From: Fidelibacterota bacterium
Lineage (GTDB): Bacteria > Fidelibacterota > Marinisomatia > SCGC-AAA003-L08 > JACNLC01
NCBI GenBank assembly: GCA_024277615.1
Contig: JAJRUW010000069.1
Location: 1 to 43,092, forward strand
Length of the DNA stretch: 43,092 bases
Direction of reading: 5' to 3'
In this document: one piece after another, positions 1-8,759 of the stretch
How positions within the stretch are numbered: the first letter of the stretch is position 1
Layout of the letters: every line of letters starts with the position of its first letter
The notes under the pieces: generated by a model
Told to the model about the DNA's origin: nothing
Databases searched by the model: none
The model's input: the letters and a program-made list of their open reading frames with translations, nothing else
Program-made: the position numbers and the translations under genes

Positions 1-16
1 GAAAAGAAGATATGCC

Positions 17-119
17 ATAACCGTTTTAACGGTTTGTAATTGAGGGAATGTAAAAACCATTGAAATGGTTAGCAGGGAGCAGGAGCACCAGCATCCCACG
101 ATTGAAATCGTGGGTTACC
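17..119. repeat. Cluster of three short palindromes (REP-like)
   Basis: Three perfect hairpins lie in a row: arms 19-25/28-34, arms 55-61/64-70 and arms 95-103/106-114. The last two have different arm sequences but the same two-base GA loop flanked by TT and AA (TTGAAA core). The third is followed directly by gggttac, which recurs after a hairpin near 40.1 kb. Changing arms around a fixed loop fit a mobile REP-type palindrome rather than a terminator, and there is no T-tract. No transposase of the REP-associated type is in the window, so the family assignment is inference. Confidence 0.6.
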
Positions 120-351
120 GTGTGTTCAAAAAGGGGAGATGCCCCCAGGGCAGAGGGGGTCCGGATAGAAAAATAAAAGTTAAAAGACGAAAGTTAAAAG
201 TACCTGCCTAACAGCCTGCTGGTTTTCGGGCGTTATTCTGACACATTTTCAATCCACCCCCTGCACCCCTGCCAGTGGGGAATATTTAATTCGTGGTTCT
301 GACAAAAGTTTACCTTTCAATGCAGAGTACCGTCGCCAGGATTTGTGTCAA
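120..351. other. Intergenic stretch before the tRNA terminator
   Basis: No gene could be supported here. At 148-165 there is an 18-base string that occurs again in inverted orientation at 40115-40132, so this stretch belongs to the same dispersed repeat material as the cluster near 40 kb. The rest, including a small repeat of the form gttaaaag near 178-200, shows nothing recognisable. Confidence 0.4.
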
Positions 352-380
352 TAAAAAAATCCCCGCAGAACGGGGATTTT
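352..380 (-). terminator. Rho-independent terminator after tRNA-His
   Basis: Read on the minus strand, a GC-rich stem (arms 371-376 and 360-365, loop 366-370) is followed at once by a run of seven T residues (359-353). It lies 3 bases past the 3' end of tRNA-His and is the clearest intrinsic terminator in the window. It should end the tRNA-Pro/tRNA-His transcript. Confidence 0.9.
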
Positions 381-382
381 CG

Positions 383-457
383 GGTGGCTGATGGGACTCG
401 AACCCACGACATCCTGAGCCACAGTCAGGTGCTCTATCCAACTGAACTACAGCCACC
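383..457 (-). tRNA. tRNA-His (anticodon GTG)
   Basis: The minus strand folds into a normal cloverleaf. The acceptor arms are 450-456 and 384-390, the anticodon loop reads CTGTGGC (anticodon GTG), and the T-arm contains GGTTCGAGTCC. The extra G at 457 opposite the discriminator C at 383 is the G-1:C73 pair that marks histidine tRNAs. CCA is not encoded. It lies 27 bases downstream of tRNA-Pro on the same strand and is followed by a strong terminator, so the two tRNAs are probably co-transcribed. Confidence 0.96.
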
Positions 458-484
458 ATTAATAATTACAAGCAAAGATCAATG

Positions 485-559
485 TCGAGGTGGCAGGATT
501 TGAACCTGCGACCCCCTGCTCCCAAAGCAGGTGCTCTAACCGGGCTGAGCCACACCTCG
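485..559 (-). tRNA. tRNA-Pro (anticodon TGG)
   Basis: The minus strand gives acceptor arms 553-559 and 486-492, an anticodon loop TTTGGGA (anticodon TGG, proline), and a T-arm with GGTTCAAATCC. The discriminator base is A (485). CCA is not encoded. It is the first gene of a two-tRNA unit with tRNA-His. No convincing promoter was found directly upstream. Confidence 0.96.
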
Positions 560-685
560 TTTCGATTTTACCGATTGCTGCTTTTTACGATAAAAATTAT
601 CTTGAAAAAAGCGGGCAAAATTACGACTCTGCAAATTGCCGATACAAGGAAGTTCCGGAATGCCGGGAGTAATTCTGCAACGTTA

Positions 686-1540
686 TCAGGATTTGTGCAA
701 TCCCAGGAATTTACCGATTTTACGATCTATCAGACGAGTGGGCAACAGGCCGGGCAGGATGAAATCCCGCCATTTATGCCGGGTGATTACATACCTGGCC
801 TTATGACGGGGTGATTCTATGATCCTGTGTACTAACCGTCCCACCTTTTCCGCCGGCAGGGCTTTTTCGACCCGACTCATGGTAATACGATAAAATTTAC
901 GCAGTGCCGGTTCGTACTCCGTGCCCAGAAAAGGGTTGTTTTCGGGATCGGGCATCTTGTTCCAAATCTCACTCCTCACAGGGCCGGGTTCTACCAGGAT
1001 TACATCGATTCCGTGTAGCTGCAGCTCCATTCGCAATGAGTCGGATAACCCTTCGAGGGCATGTTTGGAAGCAACATAGGGGCCGGTGAAAGGGAGTGCT
1101 CTTTTCCCCGCAACGGAGCTGATGTTGATGATCTTTCCGGCAGGGTTAGATTCGTTTTCATTTTTCAGCAGGGGAATAAAGGCCCGGGTTACCGCAAGTG
1201 TCCCGACAACATTAACCTCAAGTTGGTGCCGCAGTGTTTTGAGACTGAGATGTTCCAGGGGTCCCCCTAGTCCTATGCCTGCATTGTTCACAAGTCCCGT
1301 GAGATTTTCGCCATCCGGCAGGTATTCCTGCACATCTTGAGCGCTTTTAATGACGGATGAGGCATCCGTAATATCAAAGACCAGGGGGCGAAAGTGTTCA
1401 CCGCCGAATTCAATAAGAGTTTCGGCATCTGCGAGTTTACGAACGCTGCCGAACACACGAAAGCCGGCATTTAACAGTACTTTTGCAATGGCCATACCGA
1501 TACCGCTCGAAGTGCCTGTAATGACGATATTCATTCTCAT
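686..1540 (-). CDS. Short-chain dehydrogenase/reductase (SDR)
   Basis: This 284-residue classical SDR should catalyse NAD(P)-dependent oxidation or reduction of an alcohol or carbonyl in the cytoplasm. It has the Rossmann glycine motif TGTSSGIG (residues 8-15), NNAG (85-88), and the catalytic set S142, Y155 and K159 (YVASK). It carries a C-terminal extension beyond the ~250-residue core, seen in SDRs acting on lipid-like or bulky substrates. The first ATG follows a GGGGA ribosome site by about 4 bases and is preferred over the ATG two codons later. It begins 29 bases after the SLC13 symporter on the same strand and is probably co-transcribed. The substrate cannot be told from sequence. Confidence 0.88.
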   Translation of the reverse strand: MRMNIVITGTSSGIGMAIAKVLLNAGFRVFGSVRKLADAETLIEFGGEHFRPLVFDITDASSVIKSAQDVQEYLPDGENLTGLVNNAGIGLGGPLEHLSLKTLRHQLEVNVVGTLAVTRAFIPLLKNENESNPAGKIINISSVAGKRALPFTGPYVASKHALEGLSDSLRMELQLHGIDVILVEPGPVRSEIWNKMPDPENNPFLGTEYEPALRKFYRITMSRVEKALPAEKVGRLVHRIIESPRHKARYVITRHKWRDFILPGLLPTRLIDRKIGKFLGLHKS

Positions 1541-1569
1541 ATTATCCCCTTTTTGTGGATTTTCAATTG

Positions 1570-3081
1570 TTAGTGAGCCCAGTCAGGCAGGCTGCTGAGA
1601 TCAATCCCGAAAACGACTTTTCCCAGTATAAATATTGCTGCCGTAGTAACAATAACACCTGCAAAATTCATCCAGATACCGGTTTTGACCATATCGATGA
1701 TTTTCAGCCTTTCCGACCCGAAAACGATGGCATTGGGTGGTGTTGCCACCGGCAGCATAAAAGCAAACGAACAGGAAAGTGTTGCCGGAACCATCAGGAA
1801 CAGGGGGTTGAGTTTAATGGCAACTGCCAGAGATGCGATAATGGGCAACAGCATTTGAGCCGTGGCAGTGTTGGAGGTCAACTCCGTAAGAAAAGTGATG
1901 ACCAGACAGATGACAATGACGATGAACAAGGGGTGCAGGTGGCTTACCCACGTCAGCTGTGTCCCCAGCCATTGACTTAAACCGGATTCTTTAAAACCGC
2001 TGGCAAGGGCAAAACCGCCGCCAAAAAGCAGGACAATATTCCAGGGCAGTTTTCCGGCGGTTTTCCACTCCATAATCTTCTCGCCCGGGCGTTTTCGGGA
2101 GGTAACCATGAAGAGGATGATGGACATGGCGATGGCGACAGTGCCGTCGTTGATGAACTTCGGATTGGCGAATAACCGGGACCAGCCCGGGATCATGAAT
2201 AAACCGATTTTAATATCAGCCCTGAATAACCACACAAGAATTAACAGAATAAAATCTGTCAGAATGACCTTTTCTTCGTAAGACATGGGGCCCAATGCCT
2301 GGGCCTGTTCACGGAATATTTCCACATCCAATTCTTTATTTCCTTCATCGCTGAAAAATCTCCTGACCAGAAAAATCCAGAGGAAAGCCAGAAACAGGAC
2401 GGACACGGGCAGGGCAAACAGGAACCAGGAAGCGAAAGATATCTCGGGAGCTTCGGGAAAGGAGATGCTGAAAATCCTGACCAGAGCCGGATTGGGTGGT
2501 GTTCCCACCAGCGTGGCAATACCGCCGATAGAGGCGCTGTATGCCAGCCCGACGAACAGCCCCACAGAATATTTTTTTACTTTGTCCGTGTCCATCAATT
2601 TTTCAAAACGGAGGATGATGGCAATGGCTATGGGAAGCATCATCATCGTAGTGGCCGTGTTGCTGATCCACATGGATAAAAAAGCGGTTGCCACCATGAA
2701 CCCCAGCAATATCCGGGAGGGTTTCCTGCCGAATTTCAATAAAATGTGCAGGGCAATGCGCTTATGCAGATCCCATTTTTCCATGGCCAGAGCTACAATA
2801 AAGCCACCGATAAAGAGGAAGATTATGTGATTAAAATAAATCGGAGCCACAACCTTACCGCTCATGATGCCTAAAACCGGGTATAGAACTATGGGAAGCA
2901 GCGCGGTTACCGCCAGGGGCACAGCCTCGGTAATCCACCAGATTGCCATGAGAATCGCGACGGCTGCTGTGCGGGTTACTTCAGGATGTCCGGGACTTAA
3001 ATCGAATATCAGAATAAAAAGTGCGGAGATTAGCGGTCCTAAAATCAGCGAACGGTTTCGCAGCAGGCTTAGCGGTTTCAC
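1570..3081 (-). CDS. SLC13/DASS-family sodium:anion (dicarboxylate/sulfate) symporter
   Basis: This 503-residue inner-membrane carrier has many hydrophobic segments and the two SNT signatures of the divalent-anion:Na+ symporter family, S140-N141-T142 and S403-N404-T405, each at the tip of a re-entrant hairpin. In characterised relatives (VcINDY) these motifs bind substrate and Na+. The substrate is probably a C4-dicarboxylate, citrate or sulfate; sequence alone does not decide. The N-terminal half also holds GTPPNPALV (~194-202), another conserved loop of the family. The SDR gene lies 29 bases downstream. A Na+-coupled carrier fits the NQR and NhaD genes elsewhere in the window. Confidence 0.88.
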   Translation of the reverse strand: MKPLSLLRNRSLILGPLISALFILIFDLSPGHPEVTRTAAVAILMAIWWITEAVPLAVTALLPIVLYPVLGIMSGKVVAPIYFNHIIFLFIGGFIVALAMEKWDLHKRIALHILLKFGRKPSRILLGFMVATAFLSMWISNTATTMMMLPIAIAIILRFEKLMDTDKVKKYSVGLFVGLAYSASIGGIATLVGTPPNPALVRIFSISFPEAPEISFASWFLFALPVSVLFLAFLWIFLVRRFFSDEGNKELDVEIFREQAQALGPMSYEEKVILTDFILLILVWLFRADIKIGLFMIPGWSRLFANPKFINDGTVAIAMSIILFMVTSRKRPGEKIMEWKTAGKLPWNIVLLFGGGFALASGFKESGLSQWLGTQLTWVSHLHPLFIVIVICLVITFLTELTSNTATAQMLLPIIASLAVAIKLNPLFLMVPATLSCSFAFMLPVATPPNAIVFGSERLKIIDMVKTGIWMNFAGVIVTTAAIFILGKVVFGIDLSSLPDWAH

Positions 3082-3361
3082 TTCCTCATTCTCCTCGAAT
3101 TAAAATAATGTATGATTTATCCTCGAGCGCTGGTTAACTTCGGTCACTTCTGGTTTCGGGACCTCTGCAGCCAGGGTGCTATATGTCGGAAAAATGGGCT
3201 ATTCCGATGGGAAATCTAAAGAGAATAAGACATTCTCTAAGAATCTATTTTAAGACCTGTGGGGGGACGGAGTTCAGTGGAATAAATATGGCAATGCTGT
3301 GGCCTGAGATAGTCGATTTGAAAAAACTGAATTTCTATGCAGCAGTCATCCGTTGGGCAGT

Positions 3362-4282
3362 CTAAAACAGAATCTGGTATTGTATTTCCGGCACATAATA
3401 GACAGCAGATTGTCCTGAGCGGACGGAAATGATATTGAAATAAAACATGGCATCCTCACCCTGCAGATAATAGTTGAGCCCCAGGGTCATCCGTGTATTT
3501 TTGTCTCCGGTAATGTCGTTGTCGGGATCCCAAATATCCCAGCGGAAAAGTAATTCCACTCTCTCAGCAGGGAATTTATATGCGCCCTGGAGATAATAAC
3601 TTATTCCTTTCCGGCTGCCGCCGAAGTCGGTTAAGAGAAACTCTCCGATCAGCTTAAGGTCCGGAATGGAATATTTAGCAGCCATTCCGATGCGGCTGCC
3701 TTCGGCGGCCCCTTCGGAGCCACCGGCCGCGTTGATCAGCCACCAATAACTTTTCAGAAATAATGCTCTACCCTGATACTGCAAATTTACCAGTAAATCT
3801 TTGCCATCCCGCGTTGTATCAGCCCAGTTGTCAGGCTCGAGCGCCCCGTTGAAAAGTCCCAGATTGAACTTCACCGCCCCGCTTAATTTTGTTTGAGTTT
3901 GAAACCCAACCTGCCTCCAGGGAGCCGTCTTAGCCGTAAGCTGCGGATAGTCGATAAAATCCAGTTTCCCCGTGTGAATAGGCATGTAATAAGTGTAATT
4001 AGGCAGAAAGCGCCCCAGCGTAAAAACCGTTTTCAAACGGGTGCAGGCATAATTTAACTTCACATCGATGATACTGCCCATATTCGACTGAATGAAAAAT
4101 CCCACTTCGTCATTTACTTTACCGGTGAGAATCAGACGGGCCCGGGGAAGCAGAAAGTCAAGCTGTGAGCCATCATCTACGTTGTAAACGGACCGCCCCT
4201 GTAAGATACCCCCGTAGTTTACAGCGGCCGCCGCCGGAGCGGACAGCAGTAGTATGAAGAGCAGCAGTAATATTTTAGTCAT
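3362..4282 (-). CDS. Porin-like outer-membrane beta-barrel protein
   Basis: A 306-residue protein when started at 4282. The N-terminus MTKILLLLFILLLSAPAAAA is a clear signal peptide. The rest alternates short polar turns with amphipathic strands and ends in a terminal phenylalanine (QYQILF), as outer-membrane barrels do. The body resembles phosphate-selective porin O/P-like proteins (GRFLPNYTYYMP, repeated RWDIWDPD-type strands), but the match is by eye. The frame stays open for 40 more codons upstream to 4402. That extension puts a hydrophilic stretch before the signal peptide and would overlap a TATAAT box, so the start at 4282 is preferred; a Met at 4336 is an alternative. It is divergent from the HtrA-like gene. 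Confidence 0.75.
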   Translation of the reverse strand: MTKILLLLFILLLSAPAAAAVNYGGILQGRSVYNVDDGSQLDFLLPRARLILTGKVNDEVGFFIQSNMGSIIDVKLNYACTRLKTVFTLGRFLPNYTYYMPIHTGKLDFIDYPQLTAKTAPWRQVGFQTQTKLSGAVKFNLGLFNGALEPDNWADTTRDGKDLLVNLQYQGRALFLKSYWWLINAAGGSEGAAEGSRIGMAAKYSIPDLKLIGEFLLTDFGGSRKGISYYLQGAYKFPAERVELLFRWDIWDPDNDITGDKNTRMTLGLNYYLQGEDAMFYFNIISVRSGQSAVYYVPEIQYQILF

Positions 4283-4391
4283 TATATCGATTTTAATAAT
4301 ATAATTATTCCGATTATGTTTGTTTATTGTTTTCATATTATTTGTAGACTTTATATTTTCAGATATTTTACAGACATTTAAAATTACGACA

Positions 4392-4397
4392 ATTATA
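4392..4397 (-). promoter_or_regulatory. Possible -10 box for the porin-like gene
   Basis: A perfect TATAAT reads on the minus strand about 110 bases before the preferred porin start. The matching -35 region is poor. The box overlaps the upstream alternative start at 4402, which argues that translation begins further downstream. Confidence 0.3.
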
Positions 4398-4440
4398 TCC
4401 ATATAAATTAAATAAATTCTTTTTGTTTTTATTTCTGGAT

Positions 4441-4469
4441 TTGGAACATTAGCCGCTTTTTCGCATTAT
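4441..4469 (+). promoter_or_regulatory. Likely sigma70-type promoter for the HtrA-like gene
   Basis: TTGGAA (4441-4446) and CATTAT (4464-4469) are separated by exactly 17 bases. Transcription would start about 27 bases before the ATG at 4503, leaving room for the AAGGAG ribosome site at 4491-4496. It was predicted by eye only. Confidence 0.45.
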
Positions 4470-4502
4470 TCAAGGACTTAATTTGTTCTTTAAGGAGTAG
4501 AT

Positions 4503-5882
4503 ATGAAAAAATTAACAACTGTCTTAACTGCTTTATTTATACTTGGCGTGCTATGGGGAAAAACTCCGGGCAGGAAAGAGTTCAGCGCAGCCTTCGTTGC
4601 AGTGGCACAAAAAGGGAATCCCACGGTTGTATCCATTGTTTCAGAAAAAACCGTGACGAAGCAATTTCCCCATTATTTTATGAATCCCTGGGGGGAAGAC
4701 CAAAAAGATATGGATTTCAAAGGTGAGAGTCTCGGTTCCGGTGTTATTATCGATTCCAAACACGGTTATATAGTAACGAACAACCACGTGGTGGAAGATG
4801 CCGATGATATACAGGTTATTCTGTTTGATAAACGGGAGATCAGTGCTGAGATTCTGGCCACTGACCCACTGTCCGATATTGCCCTGATCAAAGTTGATGC
4901 AGATGACCTGATACAGGCCAAATATGGAGATTCGGATGACCTCGATATAGGCGAGTGGGTTGTTGCCATCGGCAGTCCTTTCGGGTTGAATTTGAACCAT
5001 ACCGTTACCGCCGGTATTGTCAGCGCAAAGGGCAGAAGTGATGTGATCTCCAGGGGAAATTTTGAGAATTTTATCCAGCACGATGCGGCGATTAATCCCG
5101 GGAATTCCGGCGGTGGTCTTTTCAATCTCGATGGAGAACTGGTTGGTATCAATACGGCCATCGCCACGGATGGTTTTTCTCGTGCCAGTGCCGGTGTGGG
5201 CTTTGCGGTGCCAGTCAATCAGGTAAAACGGGTCGTAACCGATCTGATTGAGAACGGTCATGTTACCCGCGGCTGGCTGGGAGTCTCAATTCAGGATATC
5301 GATAAAAATATGGCCAAAGCGCTGGACCTGAAGGATTCGAACGGTGCCATTATAGCACAAGTCATACCTGACAGCCCGGCTGCATCCAGCGATATTAAGG
5401 AACAGGACATAATTACGGCCGTGGACGGGATAAAAGTCGAGGATGCCTCGGGTCTGAACAATATTGTTGCCAGCCGCCGTCCGGGTGACAAGGTGAAATT
5501 CGAGAGACTCCGGGACCACAAACCCAAATCCGTCTATGTCAAATTGGGTACGCGACCTGATGAGGACGATCTGGCTTCTTCCTTCCTGGGCACGAGTGAT
5601 TTTGATATCCTGGGCTTAAAGGTAGAAAAACTCGATCTTTCTGCGTCCCGTGCAAACTACAATACCGATCATGGGGTGATCATAAAAGATGTCAAAAGCG
5701 GTTCGGTGGCAGCCAGAGCCGATATACGCAAAGGTGAAGTAATCGTCAAACTGGGGAAAGAAGAAATTGATTCCGTGGATGAATACCTGAACATTTTGGA
5801 TAATTACGAAAAGGGCGACCCGATATTACTCCTGGTCAAAAGGGATGGCGGTTCCAGATTTGTCGCTCTGGAGATTGAATGA
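4503..5882 (+). CDS. HtrA/DegP-family periplasmic serine protease
   Basis: This 459-residue protein has an N-terminal signal or anchor segment (residues ~1-19), a trypsin-like protease domain and two PDZ domains (~255-345 and ~370-459). The catalytic triad is complete: H95 in TNNHVV, D125 in SDIALIK, and S202 in GNSGGG. Proteins of this design degrade or chaperone misfolded envelope proteins. AAGGAG lies 6 bases before the ATG. It is divergent from the porin-like gene, and pairing an envelope quality-control protease with an outer-membrane barrel is functionally sensible. Which of DegP, DegQ or DegS it equals cannot be fixed; two PDZ domains exclude a simple DegS. Confidence 0.95.
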   Translation: MKKLTTVLTALFILGVLWGKTPGRKEFSAAFVAVAQKGNPTVVSIVSEKTVTKQFPHYFMNPWGEDQKDMDFKGESLGSGVIIDSKHGYIVTNNHVVEDADDIQVILFDKREISAEILATDPLSDIALIKVDADDLIQAKYGDSDDLDIGEWVVAIGSPFGLNLNHTVTAGIVSAKGRSDVISRGNFENFIQHDAAINPGNSGGGLFNLDGELVGINTAIATDGFSRASAGVGFAVPVNQVKRVVTDLIENGHVTRGWLGVSIQDIDKNMAKALDLKDSNGAIIAQVIPDSPAASSDIKEQDIITAVDGIKVEDASGLNNIVASRRPGDKVKFERLRDHKPKSVYVKLGTRPDEDDLASSFLGTSDFDILGLKVEKLDLSASRANYNTDHGVIIKDVKSGSVAARADIRKGEVIVKLGKEEIDSVDEYLNILDNYEKGDPILLLVKRDGGSRFVALEIE

Positions 5883-6269
5883 GACTACACCACGGATAGG
5901 AAAGGCATTTACTACTCAAACCATAAGGGCCTGAATGCGCAATCACACGCTGAATGCCTGACCGGGGTCAGTTTACCGGAAGATCCACCACCCGCAAACT
6001 GTCCCCGGTTTACTTTAGGAATAAACACCGTAGGGCAGAGCCCGCTTTTCCCGGCAGCCCCTCCCGGCCCCGGCAGCATTGTCTATCTCCGGTTCGCAGA
6101 TACATACAGCCGTCGGCCGCAGCGCTATAAATGTACCCAACAAATAATAATATATCTTTTGCTAAATTTATTTACATTGAATACTAAATTATTTTTAATA
6201 TTGACAGGTAATTATTTTATTAAATGCCACAATGAAAGTTTATTTTCCCAATATTGAAAGGTTTAACAG
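5883..6269. other. Intergenic region between htrA-like and rrf2-like genes
   Basis: No gene can be supported. A short hairpin with six-base arms lies at 5958-5971 but has no T-tract. The first part is GC-richer; the last ~120 bases are strongly AT-rich and presumably hold the promoter and operator of the Rrf2-type gene. A TTGACA hexamer lies at 6201-6206 without a well-spaced -10 partner. Confidence 0.4.
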
Positions 6270-6710
6270 ATGATTTTTTCAAAATCTACTGAATATGCGT
6301 TGCAGGCGATGATCTACCTCGCAGAACATCCTGAAGAAGATAAAATTATGGTAAGTACGATTGCTGAAGATTATGATATTCCCCGTCATTTTCTGGCTAG
6401 ACTGGTCCAGACGCTGGCAAAACATCATCTTATTAAATCAACTCGCGGCAGAGGCGGGGGTGTTCAGCTCAACCGCCCGGCGGAAGATATTCGTGTTTCA
6501 CAGATTGTAGAAGCGATAGAAGGACCACCGCCGGAATCCGACATGTGTGTTATAGGCCTGGATGAATGTAACGATCAGATTCCATGCCCCCTGCATGATC
6601 AGTGGCAGATCATCAAAGAAAATATCAATCGGTTGATGGTGGATGAGAACCTGGCCCATCTTGCCAAAGAAGTCGTTCGTAAAAGAGAATTACTCAGGAA
6701 AATGAAGTAA
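6270..6710 (+). CDS. Rrf2-family transcriptional regulator, probably Fe-S or redox sensing
   Basis: This 146-residue regulator has an N-terminal winged helix (STEYALQAMIYLA, then the recognition region IPRHFLARLVQTL), the Rrf2 wing motif RGRGGGVQL (residues 59-67), and three cysteines, C93, C100 and C106. In IscR, NsrR and RsrR relatives these positions hold a [2Fe-2S] or [4Fe-4S] cluster that senses iron-sulfur status, nitric oxide or redox state. GAAAGG precedes the ATG. It stands alone and converges with the SSS symporter 27 bases later. Its targets are not visible; autoregulation through the AT-rich upstream region is plausible. Confidence 0.9.
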   Translation: MIFSKSTEYALQAMIYLAEHPEEDKIMVSTIAEDYDIPRHFLARLVQTLAKHHLIKSTRGRGGGVQLNRPAEDIRVSQIVEAIEGPPPESDMCVIGLDECNDQIPCPLHDQWQIIKENINRLMVDENLAHLAKEVVRKRELLRKMK

Positions 6711-6737
6711 ACACTCCGGCACCGGCCAGGTACAACT

Positions 6738-8519
6738 TCATTTGCTCTCCGAACTTTTCGACCCGGACCACGACCACACCAACAGCAGGACCGCCGCCCT
6801 GCCGGTGACCGTAAGGAGTACTGCCGGCAGTCGATTCCCGTAAATCCAATATCCGGTTGCAAACAGTGCGCTGTACACTCCAAAGCAACCCAGTACCATA
6901 TTTAGAATACCCCTCGGGACATTCCAGCTATCAGGCTGTCTTGCACCGGCTGCAACCGAAATACTTTTCCATCCGGGACCTCCGGGATGCACAAGCGTAT
7001 AGAATTTTATCAATTGAGTTCTTTGTGTAGGTTTGGTCATGAAGGTCACTGTCAGCCAGGCGAATGTTGTGATGGCTACTCCAGAAACCAGTTGAATATG
7101 CCCTGATATTGCCTTTACACCCATACCGGGCAGTACCAGCTGAAACACAATGGCAACCAGAAAAGAAACTACCATGGCCGTAATTTCGCTGAAGGCATTA
7201 ATCCGCCACCAAAACCAGCGTAAAATAAATAACAGGCCTGTCCCCGCCCCAATCTGCAGCATGATATTGAAGGCCTGCAGGGCATTGCTGAGTACGAGTG
7301 CCAGTAATCCGGCCAGCAGCATTAAAACCACAGTCGCAAGCCGTCCCATGAGAACCAGCTGTTTTTCACCGGCAGAAGGATTAATAAAACGGCGATAAAA
7401 GTCATTAACCAGATACGAAGCACCCCAGTTCAAATGTGTTGAGATGGTGGACATAAAAGCCGCGAACAGGGAAGCCACTACGATCCCCAGTAAGCCATGG
7501 GGTAGAAAGGTCAGCATTGCAGGATAGGCCATATCGTGCCGTACTACCCCGGGGTCAACATTGGGGAAGGCCTGTTGCAGTGAGGCAATATCGGGGAAGA
7601 TCACCAGTGACGCCAGAGCGACAATGATCCACGGCCAGGGGCGCAGAGCATAGTGAGCAGCATTGAAAAACAGAGTGGCTCCCACGGCATGATCTTCATT
7701 CTTCGCAGACAACATCCGCTGGGCGATATACCCGCCCCCCCCGGGCTCGGCACCCGGATACCAGACACTCCACCATTGTACTGCGAGTGGTAGCACAAGC
7801 AGTGTGATCACAGCGCCGGAATCTGAAAAATCCGGTAGAAAACTCAGTTTTGAGATGACATGCTCGTTCGTCAGTAAACCTGAAAGACCGCCTACCTGCG
7901 GGAGGCGTACGGCAATAACAGCCGCTCCCACAGCACCGGTCATAGCGATGACAAACTGGACAACATCCGTGATCAGTACACCCCGTAAACCGCCAAGTGC
8001 ACTGTAGATAACTGTAATGGCCGATATGATTATCAAGGTCCTTGCCGGGGACCAGTTCAGGAGCACACCACCGATTTTGATCAGCGCCAGTGAAACAGAG
8101 GCCATAATAAGTACATTGAAAAACAGTCCCAGGTAAACCGCCCGGAATCCCCGCAGGAAAGCTGCTGGTTTTCCGCTATAACGAATCTCATAAAATTCAA
8201 GGTCCGTCAGAACCCCCGAGCGGCGCCACAATCGGGCATATACAAAGACAGTGAGCATACCTGTCAGCAGAAAGGCCCACCACACCCAGTTGCCCGCGAT
8301 GCCATTCTGCCGGACAATATCAGTCACCAGATTTGGTGTATCGGCGGAAAACGTCGTCGCTACCATTGAGATGCCTAAAATCCACCAGGGCATATTCCGC
8401 CCGGATAAAAAATATTCGGCCGAATTCTCCCCGGCACGATGGGAGACTAATATCCCGATCCCCAGTGAAATGATAAAAAATACTGCAATGATGGACCAGT
8501 CCAGTGTTTGTAAAATCAT
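6738..8519 (-). CDS. Sodium:solute symporter (SSS/SLC5 family)
   Basis: A 593-residue inner-membrane carrier with about 13-14 hydrophobic segments. The N-terminal region reads like SSS symporters (YFLSGRNMPWW, then GISMVATTFSADTP, the segment that forms part of the Na+ and substrate site), followed by ALGGLRGVLITDVVQ, a well conserved SSS stretch. The start at 8519 is chosen because it begins just before the first membrane segment and follows CAGGG; the frame is open for 52 more codons to 8675, but that part is hydrophilic and unlike the family. It is divergent from the secreted GH13 amylase, so a sugar released by that enzyme is a reasonable substrate guess, unproven. Confidence 0.88.
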   Translation of the reverse strand: MILQTLDWSIIAVFFIISLGIGILVSHRAGENSAEYFLSGRNMPWWILGISMVATTFSADTPNLVTDIVRQNGIAGNWVWWAFLLTGMLTVFVYARLWRRSGVLTDLEFYEIRYSGKPAAFLRGFRAVYLGLFFNVLIMASVSLALIKIGGVLLNWSPARTLIIISAITVIYSALGGLRGVLITDVVQFVIAMTGAVGAAVIAVRLPQVGGLSGLLTNEHVISKLSFLPDFSDSGAVITLLVLPLAVQWWSVWYPGAEPGGGGYIAQRMLSAKNEDHAVGATLFFNAAHYALRPWPWIIVALASLVIFPDIASLQQAFPNVDPGVVRHDMAYPAMLTFLPHGLLGIVVASLFAAFMSTISTHLNWGASYLVNDFYRRFINPSAGEKQLVLMGRLATVVLMLLAGLLALVLSNALQAFNIMLQIGAGTGLLFILRWFWWRINAFSEITAMVVSFLVAIVFQLVLPGMGVKAISGHIQLVSGVAITTFAWLTVTFMTKPTQRTQLIKFYTLVHPGGPGWKSISVAAGARQPDSWNVPRGILNMVLGCFGVYSALFATGYWIYGNRLPAVLLTVTGRAAVLLLVWSWSGSKSSESK

Positions 8520-8759
8520 AATACCCTGTTGAATAAACTCATTTTTCCCGGCAGCCCCCGTCGTATTCTGATATTTGAAACGATACTCCGGTCTGCCGCC
8601 CAAATCTAAGTCTCCTGTCCATCTGCACCGAAAGAATTTCTTGCAGGCTGTCCTGCAGGCATACGAGGAATCCATGTGAAAAAAGCTGTAGATTTAAGTG
8701 CTGGTTCGTAATGAAGATGTCTACTTTAAAATCTCAATGAAATTTAACAGAATCGATTC

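Noticed and set aside
17-119. CRISPR array
   Set aside because: The palindromes differ in arms and spacing and there are no equal direct repeats with spacers; no cas genes are present.
482-814. 110-codon plus-strand frame
   Set aside because: It runs antisense through tRNA-Pro and the end of the SDR gene.
3183-3365. 60-codon plus-strand frame in the gap between the SLC13 and porin-like genes
   Set aside because: It has a weak AGGG ahead of the ATG but no recognisable sequence, and it overlaps the end of the porin-like gene; kept out for lack of support.
5958-5971. Terminator after the HtrA-like gene
   Set aside because: The hairpin has only six-base arms and no following T-tract.
8520-8675. 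N-terminal extension of the SSS symporter by 52 codons
   Set aside because: The extra residues are polar and unlike the family; the ATG at 8519 directly precedes the first membrane helix and has a ribosome site.
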